Shown here piece after piece: positions 44,292-55,700 of a DNA stretch of 64,000 nt. Position 1 is the stretch's first letter. Every line of letters starts with the position of its first letter. The position numbers were made by a program, and so were the translations under genes. The notes beneath the pieces were generated by a model. The model worked only from the letters and a program-made list of their open reading frames with translations. It was not told the DNA's origin and searched no databases. The stretch lies in contig OX387603.1 of the NCBI GenBank assembly GCA_947568835.1, positions 6,050,701 to 6,114,700 on the forward strand, written 5' to 3'. This DNA comes from Protonemura montana. Taxonomy: Eukaryota > Arthropoda > Insecta > Plecoptera > Nemouridae.

Positions 44292-46795
44292 ATATGCCAC
44301 TGCACAGTTCTTACCTTTTGCCTTTTTTTTCGGGCGCATGGTTTAATAGCAGCAGAATTGCCGGGCGCTCCTAGCGCTTCGCGTCAGTCGCGCCCGCCAC
44401 TTTTGCGGGCCGGAGCCACGACCCCAAGCCCCACCTATACCCCATGTGCAGCTCCTACGTCTAGCATCAAGAGTATAGGAACGATAGGTACTTAGTGATA
44501 ACGTCAACCAGCGCCACCTGTTGGCAGATTCTCGTACTACCATTTAGACGTTTAACATGTTTGATACCCAGAGACTGGCGGTAGTACCAGATTTTGCCAA
44601 CAGGTGGCGCTGATTGATGCTAACACTTATTACCTATCGTTCCTATACTCTTGATGCTAGACGTAGGAGCTGCACACGGGAAGAGGTGGGGTCTGGGGTT
44701 CGTGGGAACGGCTCGCAAAATTGGCGGGCGTGACTGGGGCTTGGCGCTAGGAGTGCTGTTGAAACCATACGCAAACAAAAGAATGGCAAAAATGTACTAA
44801 GGAACTTTGTGATAGGTATCCAGTACGTGAATCGGCACTTCTCAATGAAGGAATCTTTACCGTTGGAATACGAAATCCAACAACCACCAGCGGGAGTCTG
44901 GAGACTTAAATATCTCAAAAATAAAAGGTAACGGAAATACCCGCTTGGTCGTGCGGTTTAAGGCATGGATCATTTCATCACATCGTCTAAACTGAATCTA
45001 TTAGAAGAGTGAAGCTACTAGGTTCGAATCACGTTCATTCCACGTTGTGGTTTTTCATTTTTGTTTTGGAAGTATATTTTAGACAGTAGCAAAATCGCCG
45101 GGCGCTCCTGGCGCTTCGCGCCAGTCGCGCCCGCCAATTTTGCGGGACGTTCCCACGACCCCAAACCCCACCTATACCCCGTGTGCAGCTCCTAAGTCTA
45201 GCATCAAGAGTATAGGAACGATAGGTAATTAGTGTTAGCATCAATCAGCGCCACCTGTTGGCAGATTCTCGTACTACTATTTAGACGTTCAACATTTTTT
45301 ATTTTTTCGATAGTTTGATACCTCAGAGACTGGCGGTAGTACCAGATTTTGCCAACAGGTGGCGCTGATTGATGCTAACACTAATTACCTATCGTTCCTA
45401 TACTCTTGATGCTAGACGTAGGAGCTGCACACGGGGATAGGTGGGGTTTGGGGTCGTGGGAACGGCTCGCAAAATTGGCGGGCGCGACTGGCGCTATGGC
45501 GCTAGGAGTGCTGTTGAAACCATACGCAAACAAAAGAATGGCAAAAATGTACTTAGGATCTTTGTGATAGGTATCCAGGACGTGGATGAGCACTTTACAA
45601 TGAAGGAATCTTTACCGTTGGAATACGAAATCCAACAACCACCAGCGGGAGTCTGGAGACTTAAATATCTCAAAAATAAAAGGTAACGGAAATACCCGCT
45701 TGGTCGTGCGGTTTAAGGCATGGATCATTTCATCACATCGTCAAAACTGAATCTACTAGAAGAGTGAAGCTACTAGGTTCGAATCACGTTCAATCCACGT
45801 TGTGGTTTTTCATTTTTGTTTTGGAAGTATATTTAAGACAGTAGCAAAACTGCCGGGCGCTCCTGGCGCTTCGCGCCAGTCGCGCCCGCCAGTTTTGCGG
45901 GCTGTTCCCACGACCCCAAACCCCACCTAAACCCCGTGTGCAGCTCCTAAGTCTAGCATCAAGAGTATAGGAACGATAGGTAATAAGTGTTAGCATCAAC
46001 CAGCGCCACCTGTTGGCAGATTCTCGTACTACCATTTAGACGTTTAACATTTTTGATTTTTTCGATAGTTTGATACCCAGAGGCTGGCGGTAGTACCAGA
46101 TTTTGCCAACAGGTGGCGCTGATTGATGCTAACACTAATTACCTATCGTTCCTATACTCTTGATGCTAGACGTAGGAGCTGCACACGGGGTTTAGGTGGG
46201 GTTTGGAGTCGTGGGAACAACCCGCAAAATTGGCGGGCGCGACTGGCGCGAAGCCAGTAATCGCAAAGGTATCCGCTACCTGGATCGAATCCTCTCGTTT
46301 TTACCGTTGGAATGCGACATCCAACATTCACTTGTGATGGCTGGAGTCGGGAAACTTATATATCTCAAAAATACGCAACAAATCATACGTCCGCTTGGTC
46401 GCGCGGTTAAAGGCATCGAATGTTTCGATCATGTGATCATTGGCATTCCTAGATACCAGGTTCGAATCACGTATGTGCCACTGCACAGTTCCACACTTTT
46501 GCCATTTTTTTCGGGCGCATGGTTTAGAAAGTAGCAAAATTGCCGGGCGCTCCTGGCGCTTCGCGCCAGTCGCGCCCGCCAATTTTGCGGGCCGTTCCCA
46601 CGACCCCAAACCCCACCTCTACCCCGTGTGCAGCTCCTACGTCTAGCATCAAGTATATAGGAATGGAAACTAGAGTTAAGCACAAAACAAGCATCAGAGC
46701 CACCTGTTGGCAGAATGTGGCACTACACTCTGGACTTGGAATAATTTTTTAGTTTTGTTCGAGTGTTATCTATTTCGATGGTAAGAAACCAAAAC

Positions 46796-46868
46796 GCAAC
46801 TACGCCGGGAATCGAACGCATTACCCCCGTGACACGAAGCACAGCTCTTACCACTGAGCTATACTCTA
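46796..46868 (-). pseudogene. Decayed tRNA-like sequence
   Basis: On the minus strand the sequence contains TAGCTCAGTGGTAAGAGCT, a good A box and D arm, and GTTCGATTCCCGGCG, a good B box, about 30 bp apart. The T stem and anticodon stem do not pair well and the acceptor ends do not match, so a working tRNA is unlikely. It could be a tRNA pseudogene or a SINE head. The anticodon is not assigned. Confidence 0.55.
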
Positions 46869-46922
46869 TTTGTTATAATGAGATGGTTATTGGTTGGTAA
46901 TTACCAACATGGTTCCCTTGAT

Positions 46923-47456
46923 CAGGCTTCCCACTCGTTCCTACTTTCCTACTTATTCCTACTGTTTAGTAGGAAAGTAGAAATTGTCCTACTTTTTACA
47001 TATTCATCCTACTTTTCCTACTTTGGCGCTTTAAAACTGCCAAAAAAGCTGAAATATGTAAAATATGTAATATCAACATGATGTCATTGCAATCCCAATG
47101 TCATGAAACGGATATATCCACGATTTTGCATGGGATACTAGCATTATTGAAGAATATGCATTTGCATTACTATCCTATCTCTAATTATCAGTATCGGTAT
47201 ATCATCAATCGTCAGAAATATTCAAATGTGATCTTTACGTACGCATACATTATATAAGAATGTACACATTTTATTATAAGAATTAAACCGCAATGTAAAA
47301 TTGCGTGCAATTTACTTTTGGATAGCACAAATCACACTACCTTAACCATATATTCCTACAAATCGGTTAGAATTGGTCCTACTTTTGTCTTACTTTTTGT
47401 TATTTTTTGTCCTACTATTCCTACTTTTTTGGATTCAAATGTGAGTGGGAAGCCTG
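46923..47456. mobile_element. hAT-like MITE, about 530 bp
   Basis: The terminal inverted repeats are CAGGCTTCCCACTC (46,923-46,936) and GAGTGGGAAGCCTG (47,443-47,456). CAGG-starting ends followed by CCCA are typical of hAT elements. Both ends carry subterminal CCTACTTT repeats, in direct orientation at left and right. A clear 8-bp target duplication is not seen. No coding capacity. Confidence 0.65.
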
Positions 47457-47598
47457 CTTGTTTATTGTGTAGCAATTTATGTTTTCTTCGTAATAGGCTT
47501 CGGTATGGTCAAATATCTGAACGCCATCAAGCGATTAGAAAATACCAGTTACAGCGCCGAGAAAACTCCACTTGTCCCTGCATAGTTGCAAACGTTTG

Positions 47599-47616
47599 CC
47601 CCCCCCCCCCCCCCCC
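47599..47616. repeat. C18 homopolymer run
   Basis: Eighteen consecutive C residues that abut the truncated hAT exon. Comparable G/C runs occur at 91-113 and about 55,319-55,332. They may mark sequencing or assembly weak points. Confidence 0.8.
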
Positions 47617-47621
47617 TTAAA

Positions 47622-47954
47622 CTAGCCAGGGCGAAATACTTGCCTACCGCCACTGTGGACGTCAGCTTTGTAATCATATGCACTCGGAGACCATGGTTTT
47701 GTCACCAGCGTGTGTCTCAGTTTGTCGGTTAGGTCCTGATTCACGAAGTGGCCAATATCCAAAGCAGCTTGAGGACCTAGATCACATTCAGTTTCAAATG
47801 CTGGTATTGGATTTTCGGAATACGCCGTCGTCGATGTAGATGCACATGCACTTTCAATACTACGATCGCTGTTGCCATGGCTTTCCGAAATTTCACGCGC
47901 ATCATCGTTCGCCTTTCTCTTCACACTCGCACTAAAAAATTTGCGTATATCCAT
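47622..47954 (-). pseudogene. hAT transposase, N-terminal exon fragment (TTF/ZMYM1-like)
   Basis: From ATG 47,954 the frame reads MDIRKFFSASVKRKA, then DLGPQAALDIGHFVNQDL and PWSPSAYDYKADVHSGGRQ. This is the characteristic N-terminus of the ZMYM1/TTF-type zinc-finger hAT transposases (MDIRKFF start, D-I-G-F-V block, P-W-P-Y block). The frame ends at a TAG just before the C18 run. The zinc finger and DDE domain are not found in the window, so this is a relic. The MITE with hAT-like ends lies 166 bp away and may be related. Confidence 0.65.
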
Positions 47955-48371
47955 ACTCCTACAATCAACACACTTAACTAAAATGCTCGGGCTAACAAAC
48001 CACCCTACTCGAATCGCACCCGACACATAACTGACTTACGTAAAGTTGGGTTCGACCGGTAGGAAAACTAAACCTTCATTAAGTGTAAAATTCTGTTCGC
48101 GGAATCGGAATCACGAGGGAGAATTTTGGGGAAGTAGTTACCTGCAACGTTCAACTCTTGTAGGATCCCAGTTTCATAGAATTACGCCGCGATTGTTTCG
48201 CTGGAAAGGTTGGATGGTCACTCACCTTTCCTCTCTAGAATGCAATACAAATTAAGCGTTTTCCGTTTAAATGGCACTATTTTGATCAATTAAATGAGAG
48301 AATATGTTAAACTTGCCCTTTGAATGATAAAATAACAAAGCCTTTATAGAGTGTTTATTTTTTAATGTTTG

Positions 48372-48430
48372 AAGATTTCCAAGGGGGTGCAAGCGCACCT
48401 CCCTTGCACCCCCCTCCTGACGCCCATGAC
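48372..48430 (+). repeat. Short GC-rich dispersed repeat, copy 1
   Basis: TTTCCAAGGGGGTGCAAGCG, then TTGCACCCCCCTCCTGACGC and CCATGAC. It contains an internal inverted repeat (GGGGGTGCAAG with CTTGCACCCCC). The partner copy is at 51,968-52,020. It may be the end of a larger dispersed element. Confidence 0.6.
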
Positions 48431-48737
48431 CGCAAGTGTTATCGTGTGGCACCTACCGTTACCACGTGTTGCCGGCTCGTTTGCTCAGCAGACAGTGCAG
48501 ACGTTTGCTCAGCAGGCTCTGACTATGTAGAGCTATACTATCATATAATCCTACTTTATGAATATATCTTATGACTCTTCAATAAAAAAGCCGATTTTTC
48601 AGTGTTCCGTTACAAACCTAACAGTCATTTAAATTGTGTGTGTGTGTGTGTTTTTTTTTTTTTTGCTTGGCAACGGCCAATAAGAAAATGTTTTTTGTTT
48701 GTTAACTCTAAGAGGCATGGTAGTAACACAGGTGGTA

Positions 48738-48764
48738 AGAAATGGTGGTATTACCACCATTTCT
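48738..48764. repeat. 27-bp perfect palindrome
   Basis: AGAAATGGTGGTA and its exact complement flank a single T. Nothing else identifies it. The GGTGGTA string recurs nearby at 48,731 and 49,027, suggesting decayed inverted-repeat ends. Confidence 0.7.
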
Positions 48765-49988
48765 GGATTTTTTTCTGCCGATTCCAAGGGCGGTAAAACT
48801 TATGCATACCTCAAATCGCTTGCGCTTAGATTCGTGGATTGGCTGTAAAAGAAGCTACATATTATTACAACACAAGAGTCAGTTCGCTCGCTCGCTGCCT
48901 TTGAGGGCATACTGATGCATGTGCGCTTTAATGTTTGAATACAAATGCATTTTTAGCTAAGCTGATATATCTACTACCATTTCTGAGCTTTCAATCAGTA
49001 TTTTCATAATTATTACGGGTTCTAGTCATAAAAAAGGGTGGTAATTTGCCCTTATACCACCATACACTATGAGTACTGCATGGTCTAGTACGAGGGTTGA
49101 AAGTTGTTTTAAAAAGTAAAGCATTATGAGAATTATTTTGATCTTTGTGACTGAGATGTATCACCCAATGGGACTGTCAGTGACCAGGTGCTAAAGCCAA
49201 ACTTGAAAATATCAAATGAACAGAAATTCATTTTGACGACGGTTCATTTTTGGATGGCAGTGAATTTAAAGGTGACTTTTGATGATGAAACAATGTAACT
49301 TTGCTATAAATACGAGAGAAATGGGTGGCAGACCTCAGTGAATTAAGAACTTCGGGGTAAACTTGTGTAATTGAGCACTTTAATCGCGCAATGATAACGA
49401 CGTAGCGTCCAGAAGACGACCCGTCGTTATTTTATTTTGTTTATTTATGTCTATAAGAGTTTTATATTATGTTCATATTAATTTTAAATTATTATATCTA
49501 ATATTTTTCCGTTATTAATGATTTTTGAAGCATATCTTATCTTTTCGCTTTGAATAAGGTAAACACGCTTGCTACATGGTAGGATTGTATTACCACCCCA
49601 TAGGGATGGGAGAGTTGGTGATAAAAATTGCCTACACGTATTATAGTGTTTGCCATTCAATAAGCATTAAACCCACCAACTAAAAAAGATAAAAATAAAC
49701 AAGAGTTAAAAGTTTGGAAACGGTTTGTTTGTCAACCTTTGACAAAACTGTGAATCTAATGTCTTTCCTTATGACATTTACTTGGGAGTGCATATACAAC
49801 TTTGGGTAACATTTCTTCCAACGGGCAGTTTTAATATGGCCAATTTAATTTATGAGACTCGTCCCCATGGGTACACCTAATCAGATACTTCTTATTTCAT
49901 CTAAACCTGCTTATTTAACTGGCATTTAGCATTGTGAAAACGGTGGGAATAGAAATGGAGAAGTTCGGCTGAAATTTAGTTATTTTTC

Positions 49989-50231
49989 AGGAAGGCTTCC
50001 AAGAAGGTGCAACTCGAACAGCAGGATTCCTCCACAAATCCATGCAGTCGAGTGTTTGATAAGCAAGGCTAATGAAGTTGCTGTTCTAGCTTTCATTCCT
50101 CCAACCTCTCTCCCGAATATAACTCATCATGTGTATGATGGTCACCCATTCAATACCTGACCCAGCGCAGTGTAGCTTAACGTCCGTGATCTCACGAGAA
50201 CCGGTGTTTCCAGCACGCCAAACCGTTCGGT
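49989..50231 (-). mobile_element. 5S rRNA-derived SINE, copy 2 (3'-truncated)
   Basis: On the minus strand the head reads CGTGCTGGAAACACCGGTTC, TCGTGAGATCACGGACGTTA and TTGAATGGGTGACCATC, covering most of 5S rRNA. The order of ACACCGGTTCTCGT and GATCAC follows arthropod-type 5S. The body (GGAGGAATGAAAGCTAGAAC, TTGCTTATCAA, GCATGGATTTGTGGAGGAAT) aligns with copy 1. It stops after GTTGCACCTTCTT and lacks the 3' third of the element. Confidence 0.8.
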
Positions 50232-50947
50232 GTGACGATTCGAGGAGGTCTCGTAAGCAATTAGACCCGCTGTGTGACTTGATTTGGTCAAGAACACTCA
50301 CATCTAACAAATGCTAACATAGTTAAAATGAATCTAATTATACATCCGCAATTAAAGTACGAGCATTTGCAGTTCTTTAGCATCTGCATGCCTGGAAAAC
50401 ATTTCGTCTGTGATAGCAGCCGTGGACGCCATTGCTGTTATCACCTCAATCCACTTCGAAAACCGGTCAGCCAATAAGAGCCGCGCTTCAGTCGATCGAA
50501 TGTTCGAGGCGGGGTTCGATCGAGCACGTGTTGTGACGTCACTTGCACAGCGATGCAGTAGGTTACAGGCGATACTCTTCTGTCGGCTACTCGCCTGGTA
50601 CGAAGAGACAAATTTTCGCCTCGTTTTAGACGATTATTTCAGTTGAAACTTGTCATGGTTGGATTAACCGTACGTATAGGCAGTCCCGCGGCACTCAAGC
50701 GTACCACGAGTTGCTTCAAAGTTTTCACAGGCAAACTAAATTTCCTGACAACGTCATTCGTTCCCAGCTACTTGACACAATTTTATGAAATATAGCTTTG
50801 AATTTTAGGCATAGACAACGCCTTAAAATAGGACCGATTGGGAGATAAAAATAAGTGATATTCTGACTTTTGTTGCAAAACTTGTTGCAAACCTTTACAA
50901 AATACGACATTTTCTGCGTTGTAGTGTGATCTTACAGATATTACAAA
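50232..50947. other. Unassigned sequence between two SINE copies
   Basis: No gene is recognised. A 78-codon open frame at 50,410-50,646 (+) lies in sequence that is less AT-rich than its surroundings but resembles no protein I know. Confidence 0.4.
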
Positions 50948-51345
50948 TTGATTGATTGATTGATTAGTGACGTTTAACGACGCACTGTTTTGACAACGGA
51001 CAATGTGGCACTGCTCTAATAGTGCCGGTAATTGAGTGATGATGAGAATGATGATTTACCTTCCTAATTAAGAAGGGAGGAGGGGAAACCCGGTGCACGT
51101 GGCCTACTCCTGTCGACGAGCACCAATGGGACCACTGGCTTAATGTCCCCTCCGCAATTGAACTATTGAACTATTGACAGCAATTGAAAAAATTGAAGGA
51201 CGGTACAACTCGAACCACAGAATTCCTCCATAAATCCATGCTGTCGAGAGGTTGATAAGCAAGGCGAGTTAAGTTGCTGAACTAACTTTCATCCCTCCAA
51301 CCTCTCTCCCAAACAGAACTGGTCATGTGTATAATGGTCACCCAT
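50948..51345 (-). mobile_element. 5S-derived SINE, copy 3 (head mostly missing)
   Basis: On the minus strand it starts with only the last bases of the 5S head (ATGGGTGACCATTATACACA), then the body (GTTGGAGGGATGAAAGTTAG, GCATGGATTTATGGAGGAAT, GGTTCGAGTTGTACCGTCC) and the complete 3' part (GGTTTCCCCTCC, TGTCCGTTGTCAAAACAG, GTCGTTAAACG) ending in a (AATC)n tail. About 40 bp of A/T-rich sequence is inserted in the middle. This copy defines the true 3' end of the family. Confidence 0.8.
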
Positions 51346-51902
51346 TTTTCAGAAGTCAAATCCAAAAGCTGACAACCACGTGAAATGATTTAAAGCATAG
51401 ATTTAAATTTCAAATCAGGTTGGATTGTTTCGCTCGCTACGCTCATCAAACACATACCATTTCAATGTCTTAATGTCGAAGTCGATACGGGAAAATAACT
51501 TCAATAACCACAATTTAATGGTCAAATTAAGTTGCAGGAGACATTTTGCATTACATGCATGCTATTATGATATCAGCAATCAGAGGCGCCGGAGCAGCGA
51601 TCATATTTCAGAGATTAGCCAGATCAGTGAACTCCAGTCTGTTAGAGCCTCTCTTGCAGTCCTGGAACATCAAACACGGAGAGAGATTTTTCTGCTTTTT
51701 TGACTGCCGAGTTAAATTTTAACCAATGGACTTGTTTCGCGACGACCAGCACTACAGCGAAATGAGTAATTCGGCTTTGGATGGGTGCGGAGTTTTGTGT
51801 CTGCAAGATAGCCGTCAAAAACAAGGTGTGAGCTTACCGATTATTTGAAATAAGAAACCTGGACCAATACTTTGTTCCCTGCCAGCAAAAATTACAAATT
51901 GA

Positions 51903-51966
51903 TTTTGTTGCGTGGAGCGAAACAAGCACCCAGTTACGGAATGTCCTACACAGAGGCAACGGCCAA
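51903..51966 (-). repeat. Single inverted copy of the 70-bp minisatellite unit
   Basis: The complement contains GGACATTCCGTAACTGGGTG and CTTGTTTCGCTCCACGCAA, matching units at 1,678-1,957 over about 50 bp with few changes. It stands alone and next to the GC-rich repeat at 51,968-52,020. Confidence 0.75.
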
Positions 51967-51967
51967 T

Positions 51968-52020
51968 GTTATTTCCAGGGGGGTGCAAGCCCCCATGCAC
52001 CCCACTCCGGACGCCCATGG
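51968..52020 (+). repeat. Short GC-rich dispersed repeat, copy 2
   Basis: TTTCCAGGGGGGTGCAAGCC, then CCATGCACCCCACTCCGGAC and GCCCATGGG, in the same orientation as the copy at 48,372-48,430. Adjacent to the lone minisatellite unit; the two may be parts of one dispersed element. Confidence 0.6.
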
Positions 52021-52490
52021 GCTCTAGCCTATCCATTCTTTTCTCTAAGGTATGACCTTGTATGACTTCTCTTACCACTCAGCCACACCTTTGTCACAAG
52101 TGGTCACAAGAAGTCACAAGTTTGGTCATCTATGGTTGCTGGCTAAGGCAACCAGTTATAAGGCCAAAACATTTTCAATAAGTTCTGCGAGCGTAATTAC
52201 AAGGATGGAAATATTGTTACGACCAGAATTAAGATTGGTACTTGAGCTTGGCCAAAAGATCTCGCTTGGTACTGTGAGAGTTCGTATCTTGTCGGGATAA
52301 AATTTAAGTCCTACTTGGCCAGAAAGAAATATAAAAAAGCGCTTACCCAAGCTGTAGTACACCATAAGCACTGTTCAAACTGGGAGCTGGTTTCTCTCTG
52401 ACACACTTCCTGACCACATGAATCCAGCTGGGCCATTTGGATATTGCTGACGCTTCTCATGCAAATTCCTATCTACATGCGGCAGCTCAC

Positions 52491-52736
52491 CTAAGCTCCA
52501 ACTGCAAACATGCAGTTTGCAAAAATATAATGTTCTACTTTCTTGCGTTCCACAGGAAGGATACGAGTGAGACTCCAGTCTGACAGTTCAACTTCCACCG
52601 CCCGAAAGACACACTCGGTGGTGAAGTTCCCGCTCTGCAAAGTGACGGCTATTGAACATTCACGAAATGCTATTGTAACCGTTTCCAATTCGCCGATGTG
52701 ATCTGTGCTCGTGGTTGATGTCGTCTGTATTTGCAT
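52491..52736 (-). CDS. Unrecognised 81-codon open frame, possible exon
   Basis: ATG at 52,736, reading MQIQTTSTTSTDHIGELETV, then IAFRECSIAVTLQSG, TTECVFRAVEVELSDWSLTR and ILPVERKK. Its alternating hydrophobic pattern and GC-richer composition look more protein-like than other open frames of the interval. I do not recognise the family, and no neighbouring exon is identified. It may be a first exon, a relic or chance. Confidence 0.25.
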   Translation of the reverse strand: MQIQTTSTTSTDHIGELETVTIAFRECSIAVTLQSGNFTTECVFRAVEVELSDWSLTRILPVERKKVEHYIFANCMFAVGA

Positions 52737-55700
52737 CGTTTTATTTGCAACAGTTTGATTGAGGTCAGAAGAGTGACTTCTTTACTAAGATGTGAATAGC
52801 GTATGGGAGTTTATGTAATTCAAAACATTCCAAAGTTGAAACAGAGTTCAAATTCCAGTTTCGCTTTGCTTAGTAATTTAATAGGCAGCGAATTGTTGGG
52901 TTTTTTCCAACGTCTGCGGCAAAACCATTGTGCGTGTGAATCGATGTGAGTCTGTTTCGTCCCACTGTTTGTGCTGTTTGTGCCTGAAGCTCGGAGCTTG
53001 GAACCGTGTGCCTCGTAATTTCGTAGCTTTGTGCGAGCTCATAGTTTGAGCAGCGGGAGGTTTTTGCCATCGCTCAAAACATTCCACTTTTAGGTTTAGC
53101 TCTCGTAGTGCCAGCTAATTTTAATGAACTATCGAAAAATTCACTTGTACGAATGATGACTTCAATATCAATATTCAGTTGTGTCCGTGAACTCTCAAAT
53201 CTATATAAGGTGAGACTGGATTGTCCATTGTGTTTGATGTAAATGTGGCATTAGACCTAAGCACCAAAAAGGCATTGGCCAGTCTAACATATTTTTGAAC
53301 TGCAATGCACACAACATTAATACGATCAACTGATCCCATAAGAAATGATCTTACAGCTTATAGTGTACTTAAGTGGCCTGAAGTTTGCAATCTTGTTTGG
53401 GTCTACATAGCCATTCACAACAGCATTCGAAGACTAGTACTCGGACACAAAACAACCAAGGAAACATCTAGGGAGCCACTGCCTCAAATAATGAGACATC
53501 ATACTGTCTGTGGTTGTGAACACATTTTTTATCAGTGTAGCTAGTTTTATTTTTTTACTCACTGGTAGCTGATTTTCCATGTCAATGTGATGAACTTTTT
53601 ACTATTTATTTATTAATGCATATCTCGTAGCAGTGTGCAAATGTTTGTATCAGACGAATTATTCAACAAATATTTTTCGAATAATTTTTATTCACATTTG
53701 GAATATGAGTTTTTCAAATATTTGTACTTCGAAATTGTATATTCAAAATTGAAATCGCCTTTTTTAATGAAAAAAAAAACGGAGATGGCAATTTCTCAGT
53801 TTTTTTGGGGTAGCAATACTTTTCAATGCCTATTAGTGCCAGGCATACACAATATTTAAAACTAGTTCAAATTTTAGCAAACAGTGGAAAAACTATTTAA
53901 ACTTGACTGATTACTCAAACTTTTAATGGATCATTCAAACGTTGGAAAAATATTTGTGCAAAACAAAATATTTAATTCACACTGATATCAGAGTTTTTCA
54001 CAAGCCTATTATTTGATGTTTGATTCAGTTTCTATTTTATCTTTTTGCAATAATTTAATGTTCAATTCTAGCACTAAGAATGCTATTTGCACGCTGCTGA
54101 TATCTGGGTATTGCATTGAATTATGATTCAATGAAAGTCTCTGTTATTTCATAAATATTACCTTATTTTGTTGTTTTGCAAAGTTCTTCTGCAAGGGTCG
54201 AACAGAAATCGTTCTTGAGAGATTTCTAGTTATCTCAGAGCGTGCAATTGTCCTGTCCATGGAGTTTTTTTTTTTTTAACAAACTAGATTATATCCATAG
54301 ACAAAATTAGGTAGAGCATGTGCTCCTCACAATGTCTTTAGTAACACTTCTGACAACCAATACACTGGACCGCTTTTGTTTTGCTCTCCAAAAGATTGAA
54401 AAGAAGATTGTAAAGACTTTTTCAAGACTTGCAAGACTTGCTAAAAGCCTAATTTTGCTGTCACTACTCAAGAGCTCTTTGGCATAACTTAAAGGTTGTA
54501 TCCATTTCAACTGCGTAGTTGTTAGCACATTTTGCATTTTTAATGTGCCTATGCATTTTATGAATGGTACTTGGACTCGATGTAAGTACTTACTTAAGCA
54601 ATGAGTTGGTTTTCGACCGGCGATTATGTTTTTTATGATGCATTCCAAAGTTGGATGGAACTTAGCTTAGTGTTGTAAATGTAGGTAGGTACATAGCTTT
54701 TGCAATTGTCTCAAGATCTCATGCACCAAGACACTAATGTAATTAGTACTTATTTCAAGACTGTCTAGTGCATAGTTTATACATTCCATGACAAGCGTTC
54801 TTGCAAGAACCATAAAAAACCCCTGGTACCTAGTACTTTCTAAATGCTTTATGCGTAGGGTGACCCAAGGATAAATTATGTCTTTCCAGTGAATTTCCTG
54901 TGCTAACAAAGAAACTAATTAAGGCTTTTCATCTCATTTCATTCCAACGGTAAAAGGTTGAAGAATTGCAACCCAGATGTCCCAAATTTCCCAGGACTGT
55001 CCTGGGAAACTTGGAACATCTTCGGTTTTCAGGGACCTATCCTGGTGTCCCTTGGGACACTGGGACGCCTAAATGCCACCTGGTATGCCACCTGGGATGC
55101 CTAAATACTCCTAGTTTTCCATTCATACATTCTTCAGTTGATTCTAAATAGAATCTCAAGTCTGTGATCACCGGGCAATGGCCAGTGTACGACGGCCTTT
55201 GTACTGATGGGCATTCAAAAAGTCGAAGCTTATAAGAAAGAGCAAGGAATCGCCAGAGCCCACGGAGTATTAGTTTCACAGGGACAGCGACTAGCACCGA
55301 GTCATCTGCTCGTACAGCTCCCCCCCCCCCCCTCACTGAAGTGTATGGGTGTTGATGTCTAGACTCCCCACCTTTAAAATTCATTTTATTTTTATTTGGT
55401 CCACCCCCCACCCATCCCCCCAAAAAAAAAAACACCAAAATAAAATGTTTTTTTTTTTTGGTTTGTTAATGTGGTCACTCTATTTATATTGCAAACAAAC
55501 ATCTAAAAATTCAATTCCTTGTATAGTGTATATTATAAAGTATAATTGTCATCATTCAAACATACCTTGCAGCCTGCTGTAATGTTGTAAACCTATTCCC
55601 ATCCAACAATCTCAATGATAAAATAATTGCCTATGTAATATGAATAATAGTATTCATAACAAGATTTTTGGCAAAATGTATGTACTCAACGGTATTACAT

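Larger units (their letters stand above)
44042..46719 (+). repeat. Tandem array of about 0.7-kb units with tRNA-like heads and long foldbacks
   Basis: The marker TTTACCGTTGGAAT recurs at about 44,119, 44,860, 45,612 and 46,301, giving periods of about 741, 752 and 689 bp. Each unit has a type-II tRNA-like segment with A- and B-box-like strings, then a foldback. The left foldback arms begin GCCGGGCGCTCCT (44,358, 45,097, 45,853 and 46,542). The first three have a near-complementary right arm of about 170-180 bp (44,578-44,757, 45,336-45,513 and 46,085-46,257) across a loop of about 60 bp; the fourth lacks it. Each left arm contains an inner GC hairpin (CTGGCGC-TTC-GCGCCAG). No protein is encoded. 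Best read as tRNA-derived SINE/foldback sequence amplified in tandem. Confidence 0.8.
48027..49988. other. AT-rich intergenic sequence with simple repeats
   Basis: No gene is seen. A (TG)n run at about 48,635-48,650 is followed by a T14 run. A 27-bp palindrome lies at 48,738-48,764, in a region rich in GGTGGTAA/TTACCACC strings up to about 49,600. A G-rich repeat lies at 48,372-48,430. Confidence 0.5.

Noticed and set aside
46796-46868. Functional tRNA gene
   Set aside because: A and B boxes are good but the T, anticodon and acceptor stems do not pair, so it is called a decayed tRNA-like sequence.
54307-54909. Two minus-strand open frames of 113 and 80 codons
   Set aside because: AT-rich composition, no motif, no splice-compatible neighbours.
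55037-55438. 133-codon minus-strand open frame starting in a glycine-rich run
   Set aside because: The Gly-rich parts come from a C homopolymer and C-rich low-complexity sequence.
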